Shown: piece after piece, positions 6,067 to 6,138 of the stretch
Layout of the letters: each line of letters starts with the position of its first letter
Numbering within the stretch: position 1 is the first letter of the stretch
DNA from: Bordetella sp.
GTDB lineage: Bacteria > Pseudomonadota > Gammaproteobacteria > Burkholderiales > Burkholderiaceae_B
Reading direction: 5' to 3'
DNA length: 6,138 bases
Assembly: GCA_027450125.1 (NCBI GenBank)
Contig: DAIDKG010000359.1
Location: 1 to 6,138, forward strand
Position numbers and translations under genes: made by a program
Notes under the pieces: model-generated
Told to the model about the DNA's origin: nothing
Seen by the model: only the letters and a program-made list of their open reading frames with translations
Database searches by the model: none

Positions 6067-6138
6067 CGAGGTCTTCATTGTGAGCGATAATGAGCGTTCG
6101 GGTGCGCGCCGCTGACCGCGCGGCAAGAAAGGCCATGA
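6067..6138 (+). promoter_or_regulatory. 3' tail with possible -10 element and edge start codon
   Basis: GATAAT (6086-6091) is a good match to a -10 hexamer, but no convincing -35 lies 16-18 bases upstream. A purine-rich AAGAAAGG (6125-6132) precedes an ATG at 6135-6137, which could begin the next gene, although the spacing from the GG is tight. Both are tentative because the window ends here. Confidence 0.25.

Noticed and set aside
6077..6094. Resemblance of the stretch around TTGTGAGCGATAA to the E. coli lac operator
   Set aside because: It lacks the required symmetry and spacing, there is no LacI-type gene or sugar operon, and the similarity is short enough to be chance.

Overview
The window is GC-rich (roughly two thirds G+C by eye) and densely coding. 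Gene content and order point to a betaproteobacterium of the Burkholderiales, most likely Bordetella/Achromobacter-like Alcaligenaceae. The pointers are the purE-purK-sua5 order, a KdoO-type LPS dioxygenase, and a DsbB preceded by a tiny DUF5993-like membrane protein. The genus is inferred from resemblance; no search was run.

Layout: (1) 1-69, the last 22 codons of an unidentified plus-strand gene. (2) 113-1600, a two-domain protein: a nitronate monooxygenase-type flavin barrel (residues ~12-335) joined to a ~150-residue helical C-terminal domain. A GC-rich hairpin follows its stop codon. (3) 1720-2430, a two-gene membrane operon: a 53-residue hydrophobic protein, then a DsbB-family quinone-linked disulfide oxidase. 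A plausible sigma70-type promoter lies upstream. (4) 2431-2576, a convergent intergenic gap filled by a large imperfect inverted repeat. (5) 2577-3479 on the minus strand, a Kdo 3-hydroxylase (KdoO) that would modify the LPS inner core. (6) A 76-base divergent spacer, then the plus-strand cluster purE (3556-4146), purK (4148-5326) and an L-threonylcarbamoyladenylate synthase gene (5338-6066). (7) 6067-6138, a short tail with a possible -10 element and, at the very edge, a possible start codon of the next gene.

How they work together: PurK and PurE catalyse consecutive steps of de novo purine synthesis (AIR to N5-CAIR to CAIR) and are probably translationally coupled. The Sua5/YrdC enzyme makes the threonylcarbamoyl-AMP used for the tRNA t6A modification; it shares the cluster but not the pathway. 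DsbB re-oxidises a periplasmic DsbA-type thiol oxidase that is not in this window. The nitronate monooxygenase fusion and KdoO appear to be independent units.

I found no CRISPR array, tRNA, rRNA, intact insertion sequence or clear new defence or other system. The points most worth a second look are the C-terminal domain fused to the nitronate monooxygenase, the DsbB with its second cysteine pair at the extreme C-terminus beside its small membrane neighbour, the long inverted repeat between dsbB and kdoO, and a Sua5-type enzyme that stops exactly where its second domain should begin.
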